Notes under the pieces: generated by a model | Database searches by the model: none | The model's input: the letters and a program-made list of their open reading frames with translations, nothing else | Told to the model about the DNA's origin: nothing | In this document: positions 1 to 7,972 of the stretch, one piece after another | Layout of the letters: each line of letters begins with the position of its first letter | Position numbering within the stretch: position 1 is the stretch's first letter | From: Novosphingobium sp. EMRT-2 | GTDB lineage: Bacteria; Pseudomonadota; Alphaproteobacteria; Sphingomonadales; Sphingomonadaceae | DNA length: 64,000 nt | Direction: 5' to 3' | Assembly: GCF_005145025.1 (NCBI RefSeq) | Contig: NZ_CP039696.1 | Span: 25,920-89,919, forward strand | Translations under genes and position numbers: made by a program

Positions 1-78
1 CTAGGCTCGGCCAAGTCGCTTTCTGACAATATGGTGCGCGTCATGGCCCGCCTCGCTGAACAGGGAGCCAGCCAATGA
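1..78 (+). CDS. 3' end of a hypothetical gene (cut by window edge)
   Basis: An open frame runs from the first base to a TGA at 76-78 and encodes about 25 residues ending in MARLAEQGASQ. The next gene's ATG (75-77) overlaps this stop in an ATGA arrangement, which supports a translated upstream gene. Nothing in the fragment identifies its function. Confidence 0.5.
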   Translation, partial: LGSAKSLSDNMVRVMARLAEQGASQ

Positions 79-248
79 CCCATGAGGATCAGCAGCGCGC
101 CTATAACGCCGGGTGGAACTGTGGCCGCTGGCCCGATGATCCCCGCTATCAGGGCTGCGAACCGACGAACCCCGACCTTTGGGAGCATTACGAGGACGGC
201 AAGGCCGATGGCTACGTTGAACGACGCCGCAATGAAAGGGGGGTCTGA
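75..248 (+). CDS. Small hypothetical protein, 57 aa
   Basis: This short frame begins MTHEDQQRAYNAGW and ends RRRNERGV. It is polar and rich in Asp, Glu, Arg and aromatic residues, with two cysteines and no membrane segment. Its ATG overlaps the TGA of the preceding frame, and the next gene starts 2 bases after its stop, so it sits in a tightly packed run of small plasmid genes. The composition is that of a real soluble protein, but I do not recognise the family. Confidence 0.55.
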   Translation: MTHEDQQRAYNAGWNCGRWPDDPRYQGCEPTNPDLWEHYEDGKADGYVERRRNERGV

Positions 249-250
249 TT

Positions 251-436
251 ATGGCGAAGGAAAGGCCCCTCAAGGGGCACAAGCTGGCAAGCTATAGCTT
301 TGGCGTTTCGGTAAGCTGCGAGTGCGGTTGGCGCTCCGGGACATGGTTCGGGAAAGGTGGTCGCGGTAGCGCGCTGGGCGAGTGGTATTCCCATAAGGAT
401 CGCTGCGCGGCCGAAGCGAAGGGGCTGTGCGCATGA
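251..436 (+). CDS. Small cysteine-containing hypothetical protein, 61 aa
   Basis: The product starts MAKERPLKGHKLASYSFG and contains a CECGW segment plus two later cysteines near the C-terminus, so a small metal-binding or disulphide fold is possible but not shown. It begins 2 bases after the preceding gene and its TGA (434-436) overlaps the ATG of the SprT-like gene (433), so the genes are probably co-translated. Family not recognised. Confidence 0.55.
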   Translation: MAKERPLKGHKLASYSFGVSVSCECGWRSGTWFGKGGRGSALGEWYSHKDRCAAEAKGLCA

Positions 437-1137
437 CCAACCCGACCGCGCAAGCCTATGCTGAATTGCAACTGGCGTTCGACCATTATAACCGGGAGCT
501 GTTCGCGGGCGAGCTGCCCCCCTGCCTGATTACGATGCAGAGGGAAAAGCGGAGCTACGGCTATTTCTCATCGGAGCGGTTCGTGCATCATCACGACAAG
601 AGCAAGACCGATGAAATCGCCATCAACCCGGCATATTTCGCCGTGGTCCCCCTGCTCGAAGTCCTTCAAACCGTGGTGCATGAAATGGTCCACGCATGGC
701 AGTTCCATTTCGGCAACCCGTCACGCTCCGGCTATCACAACCGGGAATGGGCCGACAAAATGGAAGCGATCGGCCTCATGCCGTCCAGCACCGGCCAGCC
801 CGGAGGCGCTAGGACAGGGCAGAAAATGGCCGACTATGCCGTTCCGGGCGGTCCCTTCATGCTCGCCACGGACGCCTTGTTGACGCAGAATTTCCGCATT
901 TCGTGGCTCGATCGGTTCCCGGCGATTATGCCGACGCCGGCGATCGACGCCGGCGCCGGCGCCGGCGCTGCCAGCGACCATCTGGCGGACGTGCTTCAGC
1001 CCGCCACGGGGAACCGATCGAACCGGATCAAATATCGCTGCCCTACATGCGGCGCGCAGGCATGGGGTAAGCCCTCGCTGCGGCTTCTGTGCGGTGGCGA
1101 CGATTGCGCCAGCGCGCCCCTCGCCCCTGTCGAATAA
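433..1137 (+). CDS. SprT-like zinc metalloprotease domain protein
   Basis: The 234-residue product has the SprT-type zincin signature HEMVHAWQ at about residues 80-87, where the two histidines would bind zinc and the glutamate act in catalysis. A C-terminal zinc ribbon is formed by CPTCG and a later LLCGGDDC. SprT-family proteins are metalloproteases related to the Spartan DNA-protein crosslink proteases; the substrate here is unknown. I place the start at 433 rather than the GTG at 427 because 433 makes an ATGA overlap with the upstream stop. Between protease core and ribbon lies a short Ala-Gly run encoded by GGCGCC repeats (about 940-970), probably a flexible, length-variable linker. Plasmid-borne copies of this family are common near transfer or stability genes. 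Confidence 0.8.
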   Translation: MTNPTAQAYAELQLAFDHYNRELFAGELPPCLITMQREKRSYGYFSSERFVHHHDKSKTDEIAINPAYFAVVPLLEVLQTVVHEMVHAWQFHFGNPSRSGYHNREWADKMEAIGLMPSSTGQPGGARTGQKMADYAVPGGPFMLATDALLTQNFRISWLDRFPAIMPTPAIDAGAGAGAASDHLADVLQPATGNRSNRIKYRCPTCGAQAWGKPSLRLLCGGDDCASAPLAPVE

Positions 1138-1155
1138 AGGGGCTAGGATCAGGCC

Positions 1156-1377
1156 ATGACGATGCGCAGCCTATTCGATGGGGCTTTGACGATGATCCTC
1201 TATGTCCTCGCTTTCGCAGCGGGGACAGTTTTCGTGCGGGCCAACTATGATCTGATTGAGGCACACCCGCTTCTGGTGTTCTTTGTCGGCGCGGTCTTGG
1301 CCCATCAGCTCTACAACCTGATCCCGCCCATCGTTGTGACCATCAATGACCGCCTTTTGGGCGTGCCGGATCGCTAG
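1156..1377 (+). CDS. Small inner-membrane protein, 73 aa
   Basis: The product (MTMRSLFDGALTMILYVLAF...) has two predicted membrane segments, about residues 10-27 and 38-60, separated by a short polar loop (RANYDLIEAH), and a short charged tail ending GVPDR. It follows the SprT-like gene by 18 bases on the same strand and may be transcribed with it. No family is recognised; the hydropathy pattern and clean frame are the only evidence. Confidence 0.5.
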   Translation: MTMRSLFDGALTMILYVLAFAAGTVFVRANYDLIEAHPLLVFFVGAVLAHQLYNLIPPIVVTINDRLLGVPDR

Positions 1378-1387
1378 GGCACCTCAA

Positions 1388-1591
1388 TCAATCCCGATGA
1401 AATAGCGTTAATAGCGAGCGAAAGCGGCGTGGCTTCGCCGGGGTCGCTTGGTCCTTGGCCGGGGCCTCGACCGCTGCGGGGTGAGCTTCATCCCATAAGG
1501 CTTTCCAACGCTCCGCCTCAATGCGGCGCGCAATCGCACGGTCCTCAACTGCGTGCAGCCTTCGCCCGTCTCCGGTATCTCTATCCATCAA
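1388..1591 (-). CDS. Possible small charged hypothetical protein, 67 aa
   Basis: This minus-strand frame encodes a helix-prone, charged protein with segment VEDRAIARRIEAERWKALWDEA and a basic C-terminus (RRFRSLLTLFHRD). It is the only plausible coding frame between the small membrane protein and arsR. The amphipathic helix looks natural, but no Shine-Dalgarno or family match secures it. It could be an untranslated shadow frame. Confidence 0.35.
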   Translation of the reverse strand: MMDRDTGDGRRLHAVEDRAIARRIEAERWKALWDEAHPAAVEAPAKDQATPAKPRRFRSLLTLFHRD

Positions 1592-1695
1592 ACGCGCGCT
1601 GCACGCCCAATGATAAGTTTCCGTTGTCGGCCATGATTAACAGCACGGCAACTAGGATGGCGCTCGCCGTATCACGCGAAGATTGCCACACTTCG

Positions 1696-1719
1696 ATATT
1701 TCCGCTAACATAGAAATAT
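1696..1719. promoter_or_regulatory. Inverted repeat at the arsR start, likely ArsR operator
   Basis: A 7-bp perfect inverted repeat, ATATTTC-N10-GAAATAT, overlaps the arsR ATG (1718). ArsR-family repressors bind short AT-rich inverted repeats next to their own promoter, so autoregulation from this site is the simple reading. No good Shine-Dalgarno precedes the ATG, so the transcript may be nearly leaderless. Confidence 0.55.
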
Positions 1720-2071
1720 GGAACTGAAAAACGCTGTCGCCGCGCTGTCCGCGCTCGCCCATGAAGGCCGTCTCGCCGCTTTCCGTCTGCTGGTTCAAGC
1801 GGGTCGTGAAGGCATGGCGGCGGGCGAAATTGCCCGTCGCCTCGACGTGCCACCGAACACGCTTTCGTCAAATCTGACCATTCTTTCTCACGCGGCCCTT
1901 ATCGAGAGTCGGCGTGATGGGCGGTCGATCATCTACAACGCGAGATATGAGAACATGACCGAACTGCTCGAATATCTGATGCAGGATTGCTGCGGTGGGC
2001 ACCCTGAAATCTGCGCGCCTCTCGCCAAGGTCGCGCTGGATAGCCGATGCGGACAGGAGGGCTGTGCATGA
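1718..2071 (+). CDS. arsR: ArsR-family metalloregulator of the ars operon
   Basis: A 117-residue winged-helix repressor. The recognition region GEIARRLDVPPNTLSSNLTI (about residues 35-54) is typical of ArsR/SmtB proteins. The C-terminal cysteines DCC (about 91-93), C at about 99 and a tail ending GQEGC resemble the arsenite-sensing cysteines of the ArsR type with C-terminal binding sites. It should repress the operon until As(III) binds. It heads the cluster, its stop overlaps the arsC start (ATGA at 2068-2071), and an inverted repeat covers its start codon. Confidence 0.9.
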   Translation: MELKNAVAALSALAHEGRLAAFRLLVQAGREGMAAGEIARRLDVPPNTLSSNLTILSHAALIESRRDGRSIIYNARYENMTELLEYLMQDCCGGHPEICAPLAKVALDSRCGQEGCA

Positions 2072-2595
2072 GCAATCAGGTTTACAACGTCCTGTTTCTT
2101 TGCACCGGCAATTCGGCGCGCTCCATCTTGGCGGAAAGCGCGCTCAACAAGCTGGGCGAAGGCCGCTTCCGGGCCTATTCGGCGGGTAGCTTCCCCAAGG
2201 GCGACGTGCATCCGATGACATTGGAAGTGCTGGCCTCGCTCGGCTATCCGACCGAAGGGCTGCGTTCCAAGAGTTGGAGCGAGTTCGCGGCTCCGGGTGC
2301 GCCAAAGATCGACCTCGTTATCACCGTCTGCGACGACGCGGCGGGCGAAACCTGCCCCGTCTGGCCGGGACGGCCGATAACGGCCCATTGGGGGATCGAA
2401 GACCCTGCCAAGGTCGGAGGGGACGGGCAGCGCGACGCCTTTGTTCGCGCCCTTCGCTATCTGCTGAACCGTATCGCGCTGTTCCTCGCGCTCCCACATG
2501 ACAGCATCGACCGCATGGCGCTCGCGGCCAAGGTCCGTGAAATCGGCCAAGTCGAAGGCGCTACTCATCCGAAAGCAAACACCGATGCCGACTGA
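2068..2595 (+). CDS. arsC: Arsenate reductase, low-molecular-weight phosphatase (thioredoxin-coupled) type
   Basis: The 175-residue protein carries the P-loop CTGNSARS near the N-terminus (VLFLCTGNSARSILAE), the catalytic signature of the LMW-PTP-type arsenate reductases that reduce As(V) to As(III). A downstream segment VITVCDDAAGETCPVWPG holds the further cysteines expected for this class. I take the ATG at 2068, which overlaps the arsR stop, rather than the in-frame upstream codon at 2047. A second arsenate reductase of unrelated fold follows directly, so the operon has two independent reductases. Confidence 0.9.
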   Translation: MSNQVYNVLFLCTGNSARSILAESALNKLGEGRFRAYSAGSFPKGDVHPMTLEVLASLGYPTEGLRSKSWSEFAAPGAPKIDLVITVCDDAAGETCPVWPGRPITAHWGIEDPAKVGGDGQRDAFVRALRYLLNRIALFLALPHDSIDRMALAAKVREIGQVEGATHPKANTDAD

Positions 2596-3013
2596 CATCA
2601 TCATCTATCACAACCCGGAGTGCGGCACCTCGCGCAACGCGCTGGGCCTGATCCGCAATGCCGGGATCGAGCCGCATGTCATCGAGTATCTGAAAACGCC
2701 GCCCGCGCGCCCCTTGCTCGCCCAGCTTATCGAACGCGCGGGCATCACGCCGCGCGACCTCCTGCGCGAGAAAGGCACGCCCTATGCTGAACTTGGCTTG
2801 GGTGACGAAAGCCTGACCGACGAAGCCTTGCTGGATGCGATGATGGCCCATCCAATCCTTATCAATCGGCCGCTGGTCGTCTCGCAGCTTGGCGTGAAGC
2901 TGTGCCGCCCTTCGGAAGTGGTGCTGGACATGCTGCCTTCGCCGCAACAGGGCGCGTTCGCAAAGGAAGATGGCGAACGGGTCGTGGACGAACGCGGCCA
3001 GCGGGTCGTCTGA
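2585..3013 (+). CDS. arsC: Arsenate reductase, glutaredoxin-coupled ArsC type
   Basis: The 142-residue product opens MPTDIIIYHNPECGTSRNAL, where the Cys of NPECGTSRN is the catalytic cysteine of the R773-type ArsC family. The RPLVVSQLGVKLCRPSE segment is also typical. It converts arsenate to arsenite, which the downstream Acr3 exports. The ATG at 2585 overlaps the preceding arsC by 11 bases, so translation is probably coupled. It is distinguished from Spx/YffB relatives by the intact HNPECGTSRN loop. Confidence 0.88.
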   Translation: MPTDIIIYHNPECGTSRNALGLIRNAGIEPHVIEYLKTPPARPLLAQLIERAGITPRDLLREKGTPYAELGLGDESLTDEALLDAMMAHPILINRPLVVSQLGVKLCRPSEVVLDMLPSPQQGAFAKEDGERVVDERGQRVV

Positions 3014-3020
3014 GGCAAGT

Positions 3021-4097
3021 ATGTCAACGGCTCCCCTTGCGGCCCCGGTGCCGCCTCGTCCCGGCATTTCCTTCTTCGAGCGGTATCTGAGCCTGTGGGT
3101 GGCGCTCTGCATCGTCGCAGGCATCGCGCTCGGCCATATGCTCCCCGGCTTGTTCGGCGCTATCGCGTCGGCCGAAGTCGCTCGCGTCAATCTCGTGGTT
3201 GCGGTGCTGATCTGGCTGATGATCGTGCCGATGCTACTCAAAATCGACTTTGGGGCGCTTGGAAGCGTCAGGCAGCATTGGAAGGGTGTCGGCGTCACCC
3301 TGTTCATCAATTGGGCGGTCAAGCCGTTCTCGATGGCGCTGCTCGGCACCCTGTTCATCGGTTGGCTGTTCGCTCCGCTCCTGCCAGCGGGTGAAGCGCC
3401 GTCCTATATTGCAGGGCTGATCCTGCTTGCCGCCGCCCCCTGCACGGCAATGGTGTTCGTTTGGTCCAACCTGTGTGATGGCGAGCCGACTTATACTTTG
3501 AGTCAGGTCGCCTTGAATGACCTCATTATGGTCTTTGCGTTCGCCCCGCTGGTCGGTTTGCTGCTGGGTGTCGCATCGGTGACGGTGCCGTGGGACACGC
3601 TGCTGCTTTCGGTCGTCCTCTATATCGTGGTGCCGGTGATCCTCGCGCAGCTCGTCCGGCGCTCGGTGTTGGCGGCGGGCGGGCAGGCTACCCTAGACCG
3701 CCTCCTTGCCCGGCTTGGGCCTGTGTCGCTGGTCGCCTTGCTGGCAACGCTGGTGCTGCTGTTCGGATTTCAGGGTGAGGCGATTGTTGAACAGCCGTTG
3801 GTCATTGGCCTGCTGGCCGTCCCTATTCTGATCCAAGTCTATGTCAACGCCGGGCTGGCCTATTGGCTAAGTCGCCGGTTTGGCGTTGCGTGGTGCGTTG
3901 CAGCGCCCTCCGCGCTCATTGGCGCGTCCAACTTCTTTGAGTTGGCCGTTGCCGCTGCAATCAGCCTGTTCGGCCTCAAATCGGGGGCGGCGCTCGCTAC
4001 AGTGGTTGGGGTGCTGGTCGAAGTTCCGGTGATGTTGTCGGTTGTCGCCATCGTGAAGCGAACGCGCGGTTGGTATGAGAAAGGAGCCATCGCTTGA
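3021..4097 (+). CDS. acr3: Acr3-type arsenite efflux permease
   Basis: The 358-residue protein has about ten hydrophobic segments and the Acr3 hallmark [20 protein letters not shown], which contains the conserved cysteine that handles As(III). The closing segments ([20 protein letters not shown]) also fit Acr3. It acts in the inner membrane to expel arsenite made by the two upstream reductases. I chose the ATG at 3021, 7 bases after the arsC stop, over an in-frame upstream extension lying inside arsC. Its TGA overlaps the TTG start of arsH. No ArsA-like ATPase is adjacent, so export is expected to use the membrane potential. Confidence 0.93.
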   Translation: MSTAPLAAPVPPRPGISFFERYLSLWVALCIVAGIALGHMLPGLFGAIASAEVARVNLVVAVLIWLMIVPMLLKIDFGALGSVRQHWKGVGVTLFINWAVKPFSMALLGTLFIGWLFAPLLPAGEAPSYIAGLILLAAAPCTAMVFVWSNLCDGEPTYTLSQVALNDLIMVFAFAPLVGLLLGVASVTVPWDTLLLSVVLYIVVPVILAQLVRRSVLAAGGQATLDRLLARLGPVSLVALLATLVLLFGFQGEAIVEQPLVIGLLAVPILIQVYVNAGLAYWLSRRFGVAWCVAAPSALIGASNFFELAVAAAISLFGLKSGAALATVVGVLVEVPVMLSVVAIVKRTRGWYEKGAIA

Positions 4098-4840
4098 CCC
4101 GTCTCCGCGCGCTTTCCGATCCGCACCATCTGCCCGCTCTTGATCTACGCTATACCTATGAGCGGCCCGCCCTTGGCCTTGGCGCGGCCGATCCACCGCC
4201 GCGAATCCTGCTTTTGTATGGCAGTCTGCGCGAACGATCCTTCTCGCGCTTCGCTGTTGAGGAAGCGGCAAGGCTGCTCCAACTGTTCGGCGCAGAAACG
4301 CGCATTTTCGATCCGTCCGATCTCCCCTTGCCCGATCAGGTGAAGGGCGACGATCATCCCGCCATCCACGAATTGCGCGACCATGCCATGTGGTCCGAAG
4401 GCATGGTGTGGTGCAGCCCGGAACGACACGGCCAAATCACCAGCATCATGAAAGCGCAAATCGACCATTTGCCGCTGGAAATGAAGGGTCTGCGCCCAAC
4501 CCAAGGGCGCACTCTTGCGGTGATGCAGGTATCGGGCGGGTCGCAGTCGTTCAATGCCGTGAATACGCTCCGCCTGCTCGGCCGCTGGATGCGAATGTTC
4601 ACGATCCCCAATCAGTCGAGCATCGCCAAGGCGTTTCAAGAGTTTGACGAAACAGGCCGAATGAAACCGTCAAGCTATTATGACCGCATCGTGGACGTGA
4701 TGGAGGAATTGATACGATTCACGATCCTGTTGCGGCCTCATGCCGATCAACTGGTAGATCGCTATTCGGAACGCAAATCGGCCGATATTGTCATTGACCC
4801 GACACGCGACCTTTCAAGCATCGCGGTTTGCAAGCGGTAG
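4094..4840 (+). CDS. arsH: ArsH NADPH-dependent FMN oxidoreductase
   Basis: The 248-residue product matches ArsH throughout: [20 protein letters not shown] is the flavin phosphate-binding loop, and [20 protein letters not shown] and [15 protein letters not shown] follow as in the family. ArsH oxidises trivalent methyl- or aromatic arsenicals and handles NADPH/FMN chemistry. The start is a TTG overlapping the acr3 TGA (TTGA), so expression is probably coupled. It closes the arsRCC-acr3-arsH operon. Confidence 0.93.
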   Translation: MTRLRALSDPHHLPALDLRYTYERPALGLGAADPPPRILLLYGSLRERSFSRFAVEEAARLLQLFGAETRIFDPSDLPLPDQVKGDDHPAIHELRDHAMWSEGMVWCSPERHGQITSIMKAQIDHLPLEMKGLRPTQGRTLAVMQVSGGSQSFNAVNTLRLLGRWMRMFTIPNQSSIAKAFQEFDETGRMKPSSYYDRIVDVMEELIRFTILLRPHADQLVDRYSERKSADIVIDPTRDLSSIAVCKR

Positions 4841-4980
4841 CGGAATCGGCCTACGCATTGGGCCTTATCTCTATCGTGCCATGAGGCGCTACCGCTTGCT
4901 ATAGCGCCGCCCGCACGATACGGTTTTGCGACGAAATCGCTTTCGGGTCGCACACAACCCCCATTGTGTCCGAAAGGCGC

Positions 4981-5007
4981 GAAAGCCCGGCCCTGTGTCG
5001 GGCTTTC
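4981..5007. terminator. Hairpin downstream of the ars operon
   Basis: A 9-bp stem (GAAAGCCCG / CGGGCTTTC) with a 9-base loop lies 140 bases after arsH. No long T run follows, so it may act as a weak or bidirectional terminator. The rest of 4841-5051 holds nothing I can name. Confidence 0.5.
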
Positions 5008-5051
5008 CTATATTCGTGCTAGACCACGCTCCAACAAATAGTTCTGGTTCT

Positions 5052-5071
5052 CATAGACGCCTGCGTCTATG
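5052..5071. promoter_or_regulatory. 20-bp palindromic operator upstream of the zeta-like toxin
   Basis: CATAGACGCCTGCGTCTATG is a near-perfect palindrome 23 bases before the toxin ATG. The same 20-bp design occurs three more times at 7632-7709 beside an XRE regulator gene, so it is probably a shared operator. Confidence 0.6.
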
Positions 5072-5094
5072 CCGGATCTGACAGAGGAAGCGGG

Positions 5095-6171
5095 ATGGCA
5101 TTGGAACCTATCAGGGTATTGGAGTTTGCGGACGCCGATCGCGCGGACGTGCAACGGCGCGTGGTCGATGCCGTGCAAGCTGCGCCCGAACGGTTCCTGA
5201 CAGACTATGCGGCCCGAACCGGCACGTTCGGGGGCCGCTACGTCTGTGCGGACGCCATGAAGGAGCTGCTTCCCGAATATACCGCCTCAAGGGAGGCCCG
5301 CGGCCGATACAACGCGCCCGTCCACAATGCCGCGGCCGTTCTGGCGGCCGAACAATACCGGCGCGTAGTGGCCGATAGCTCCGATCCAGCCCGCAACCTG
5401 GTGCTGTTCGTAACCGGGATGCCGGGGGCCGGGAAAACCTCTGAAATCCAGTATGCGGCGCTGCATGAGGGCAACCGGCTTGGGGATGGCGTGCGCGCGA
5501 TCTTTGAGGGCCAGCTTGTCGATCCGCAAGCGAGCATCGCCAAGGTCGAGCAGGCATTGAACGCCGGGTGCAGGGTCGGGGTGATTGCGGTTCTGCCTCG
5601 GCCAGAGGAGGCGCTTGCGCACACGTTCCAACGCTTTGAGGAGCTGGGCCGGGGCGCGAGCGCGGCCGTGATGACACGTATTCAGGAGGGAACGCCAGAC
5701 GGCCTAGAGGCGCTATTACGTCGCTTTGGCGATCAGATTTCGGTTGCCGTCCATGACGTGCGCGATCGTGCGAATGTTCATCGCCTAGAAGGCATGGATG
5801 GTGTAAATATATGGCGGAAGGAATTGGAAAATGGACCTGTTCAAGAGAGGCTTGAAAGAGAGTTCGACCGGCTCAACCAGCTCGGCCGCGTCGGCCCCGA
5901 TTGCGCCCTCCAATTCAAAGGACAGTCTCCCCACGGGCAACTTTACTCGGTTGGAAGCCCTGATGTTGGTGGGAGCCTCGCACATGGCGACGGACGAGAA
6001 GCTACGCCGGAAAGTGGCCGAACGTCTCTCCTAAAGGCCGCACGGGGAAGCTCGCTCGCCGGACTCTCCGACGCCCTCAAGACAGGCCAGAGCGAAGGCG
6101 AAGGCAAAACCAAATCCAACGAAATCGGCCACGGCCTGCCTAAGCCGCCGTCGCCCCGGCGTTCCAGATGA
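5095..6171 (+). CDS. Zeta-toxin-like P-loop kinase
   Basis: The 358-residue protein has a Walker A loop GMPGAGKTSE at about residues 108-117 in the context NLVLFVTGMPGAGKT, typical of zeta/PezT toxins that phosphorylate UDP-sugar precursors of the cell wall. The N-terminal helices (LTDYAARTGTFGGRYVCADAMKELLPEY) fit this family. A purine-rich Shine-Dalgarno (GAGGAAGCGGG) precedes the ATG. No epsilon-type antitoxin is adjacent; control may come from the palindrome at 5052-5071. The last 80 or so residues (LYSVGSPDVGG... to PPSPRRSR) are low-complexity, and the alternative frame at 5831-6034 ends in a natural-looking helix (MATDEKLRRKVAERLS). A frameshift or an overlapping small gene near 5940 is therefore possible. 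Confidence 0.72.
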   Translation: MALEPIRVLEFADADRADVQRRVVDAVQAAPERFLTDYAARTGTFGGRYVCADAMKELLPEYTASREARGRYNAPVHNAAAVLAAEQYRRVVADSSDPARNLVLFVTGMPGAGKTSEIQYAALHEGNRLGDGVRAIFEGQLVDPQASIAKVEQALNAGCRVGVIAVLPRPEEALAHTFQRFEELGRGASAAVMTRIQEGTPDGLEALLRRFGDQISVAVHDVRDRANVHRLEGMDGVNIWRKELENGPVQERLEREFDRLNQLGRVGPDCALQFKGQSPHGQLYSVGSPDVGGSLAHGDGREATPESGRTSLLKAARGSSLAGLSDALKTGQSEGEGKTKSNEIGHGLPKPPSPRRSR

Positions 6172-6319
6172 ACGCCCCCAGCCCCAACCTTCCCTTTGGT
6201 GTTCGCCGGGGAGCGTTGCGAGGGGCTGGCCCCTTGCTGTGGGGGTCGAGCGGGACGCTGGGCGGCCCGATCGCAGGGGGACGCTTCCCCCGCCTGCCCC
6301 TTCTTTTCCAGTAGGTGCC

Positions 6320-7024
6320 ATGACCGGCTATCTCGGCTCGAAACAGGTTTCGGGCGCATATCAGGCTGTCATTGCCAATATGCCGCCACACGATACCTAC
6401 ATTGAGACGCATCTAGGCTCCGGCATCGTCCTTCGGCGTAAGCCTCCCGCTGCCCGCTCGATCGGCCTCGAAATTGATCCGGCTACCTTTGAGTGCTTCG
6501 GCTCGATCGCGGCGGAGGAATCGAGCGCGTTCGATGGCGCGGCGGTTGAAACCTACAACGTCGATTGCCTCGCCTTCCTGCGCGATTTCGACTTTTCGGC
6601 CGCTGGGCGCGTGCTGATCTATGCTGATCCCCCCTATGTCCTCGCCACGCGCTCCCATCCGGGCACGCGCTACCGCTATGACTATACGGACGCGGACCAT
6701 AGGGAGCTGCTGACCGTCCTCGATGCGCTGCCCGCCTCGGTGATGATTTCAGGCTATCCCTCGCCCCTGTATAGCGAGCTGCTGCCCGCGCCGCGCTGGC
6801 GCGTCCTGTCCTATCAGGCCATGACGCGAGGCGGGCCGCGCACCGAATGTTTATGGATGAACTATGCGCCCGACGCGGCGCATTGGGCCACCCATGCCGG
6901 GGTGGATTTCACCGATCGCCAGAGGATCAAGCGCAAGGCGGCACGCTGGAAACGCATGTTTAGCGAGCTGCCAGCGGGCGAGCGAACCGCGATCCTCGCC
7001 GCGCTGCTGCAAGTGGACCCATAG
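6320..7024 (+). CDS. DNA adenine methylase (D12 class)
   Basis: The 234-residue product has the catalytic motif DPPYV at about residues 103-107 (VLIYADPPYV), the hallmark of N6-adenine methyltransferases. An N-terminal MTGYLGSKQVSGAYQ segment corresponds to the S-adenosylmethionine-binding start of D12-class enzymes. I take the ATG at 6320, because the upstream in-frame extension is low-complexity. No restriction endonuclease is adjacent, so it looks like an orphan methylase that may protect the plasmid or mark its replication state. A strong terminator follows. Confidence 0.85.
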   Translation: MTGYLGSKQVSGAYQAVIANMPPHDTYIETHLGSGIVLRRKPPAARSIGLEIDPATFECFGSIAAEESSAFDGAAVETYNVDCLAFLRDFDFSAAGRVLIYADPPYVLATRSHPGTRYRYDYTDADHRELLTVLDALPASVMISGYPSPLYSELLPAPRWRVLSYQAMTRGGPRTECLWMNYAPDAAHWATHAGVDFTDRQRIKRKAARWKRMFSELPAGERTAILAALLQVDP

Positions 7025-7088
7025 CGGCACGCTCGTTGCTGTTGTGAAATGATTAACCAAAGCGCCCTAGATCAGCCCTGCGACCCTA

Positions 7089-7157
7089 AGAACCTTTCTC
7101 GATCATTTAGGTTCTTGCACTGGACCCGGCTGCATGAGCTGCCGGGTCCGTCTTTTT
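7089..7157 (+). terminator. Rho-independent terminator (double hairpin) after the methylase
   Basis: A first hairpin (AAGAACCT / AGGTTCTT) is followed by a GC-rich stem GGACCCGGC (7122-7130) / GCCGGGTCC (7141-7149) and then GTCTTTTTG. It should stop transcripts from the methylase gene. Confidence 0.75.
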
Positions 7158-7234
7158 GCGCCGCCCAGCTCGTCCACCAACATTTAACCAAGGCGGGCAA
7201 CGATCCGATTACCGCGCCCGTGTCAAAAGGGGCG

Positions 7235-7399
7235 ATGAACGGCGATAACAACAGGCCCTTTTCGCGTGGCGACCTGTCGGCAATTCTGCTGTTGCTGTTC
7301 ACGCTTGCCATGATGGCCTACAACTATTCGCATCCAGAGTGGGCGCGCCAAGGCGGCATATGGGCCTACATTGTTCCCCGCCACGGGGCAGCATCATAG
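7235..7399 (+). CDS. Small membrane protein, 54 aa
   Basis: Starting at the ATG at 7235, after a purine-rich AAAAGGGG, the product is MNGDNNRPFSRGDLSAILL followed by one membrane segment (about residues 13-29) and a short tail ending PRHGAAS. Longer in-frame starts run through the upstream terminator and are unlikely. It is convergent with another tiny membrane protein gene (7408-7557). Function unknown. Confidence 0.5.
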   Translation: MNGDNNRPFSRGDLSAILLLLFTLAMMAYNYSHPEWARQGGIWAYIVPRHGAAS

Positions 7400-7407
7400 G
7401 CGCGCGT

Positions 7408-7557
7408 CTATCCGATGATTGAACGGACAAAGCGGACGATCGGCGGCCCAACGCCCGCGAGGAAGGCAAGCCCGGTAAGCGCCGCCAGTCCCCAAAACTC
7501 GATGTGGATAAGCAAGTCGCTGCCGGAATCGTCGTTCGGATCGGGCCAGTCCTTCAT
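7408..7557 (-). CDS. Small membrane protein, 49 aa
   Basis: The product begins MKDWPDPNDDSGSD and continues with a membrane segment (about residues 21-41, FWGLAALTGLAFLAGVG) and a short basic end (VRFVRSIIG). An acidic N-terminus followed by one membrane helix is a natural pattern, whereas the other frames here look like shadows. The three CATAGAC palindromes at 7632-7709 lie just upstream of its start, so it may be their regulatory target. Confidence 0.5.
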   Translation of the reverse strand: MKDWPDPNDDSGSDLLIHIEFWGLAALTGLAFLAGVGPPIVRFVRSIIG

Positions 7558-7631
7558 GGCACCGGATGATTACGGCTCCGGCTCGATGCTGCAACCTCCT
7601 AAGCCAGCGAAAGGGCTTCACCGGCCAACAT

Positions 7632-7709
7632 CATAGACGGGAACGTCTATGCCACCGGCGACATAGACGCGGGCAACTATGCTGCAGCGCATAGACAGCC
7701 GCGACTATG
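7632..7709. repeat. Three phased 20-bp CATAGAC...CTATG operators
   Basis: Sites at 7632-7651 (CATAGACGGGAACGTCTATG), 7662-7681 (CATAGACGCGGGCAACTATG) and 7690-7709 (CATAGACAGCCGCGACTATG) are spaced 30 and 28 bases apart, about three helical turns. They share half-site CATAGAC with the palindrome at 5052-5071. The last one overlaps the stop codon of the XRE regulator gene. They look like a cooperative operator array. Confidence 0.65.
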
Positions 7710-7923
7710 CTTCAGCGGCCAGCATTTCCGAGACGTTCCACCCGATCGCGTCCGCGAGCTGCGCCATAACGTCCAAGGTCGGATTGGCCTTCCCGTTCTC
7801 GATGAACGAAATGTAGGAGGCCGTGACGCCGGTTTGCTCATGCAGCATCGCTTGCGACATTTTGAGGGCTTGCCGCCTCTCCCTCAACCGCTTCCCGAAT
7901 AGTTTGCTCAATGGGTGCGCCAT
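7705..7923 (-). CDS. XRE-family transcriptional regulator, 72 aa
   Basis: From the start at 7923 the product begins MAHPLSKLFGKRLRERRQAL and contains a full Cro/C1-type helix-turn-helix (LKMSQAMLHEQTGVTASYIS, then FIENGKANPTLDVMAQLADA). An earlier ATG at 7950 would add nine residues. It is almost only a DNA-binding domain, as in small autoregulators or antitoxins. The divergent gene at 7973 starts 50 bases away. It is a candidate binder of the CATAGACG palindromes at its 3' end and before the zeta-like toxin; that link is inference. Confidence 0.8.
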   Translation of the reverse strand: MAHPLSKLFGKRLRERRQALKMSQAMLHEQTGVTASYISFIENGKANPTLDVMAQLADAIGWNVSEMLAAEA

Positions 7924-7972
7924 ATCGTCCAAATGTAGGTATATTGCCATTCTGGAACCTGCTCGGAGTCGG

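Noticed and set aside
935..975. GGCGCC repeat as a possible regulatory or recombination site
   Set aside because: It lies in frame in the SprT-like gene and encodes an Ala-Gly linker.
7395..7412. CATAGGCGCGCGTCTATC as a fifth CATAGAC operator
   Set aside because: It is 18 rather than 20 bases long with mismatches in both arms; probably chance.
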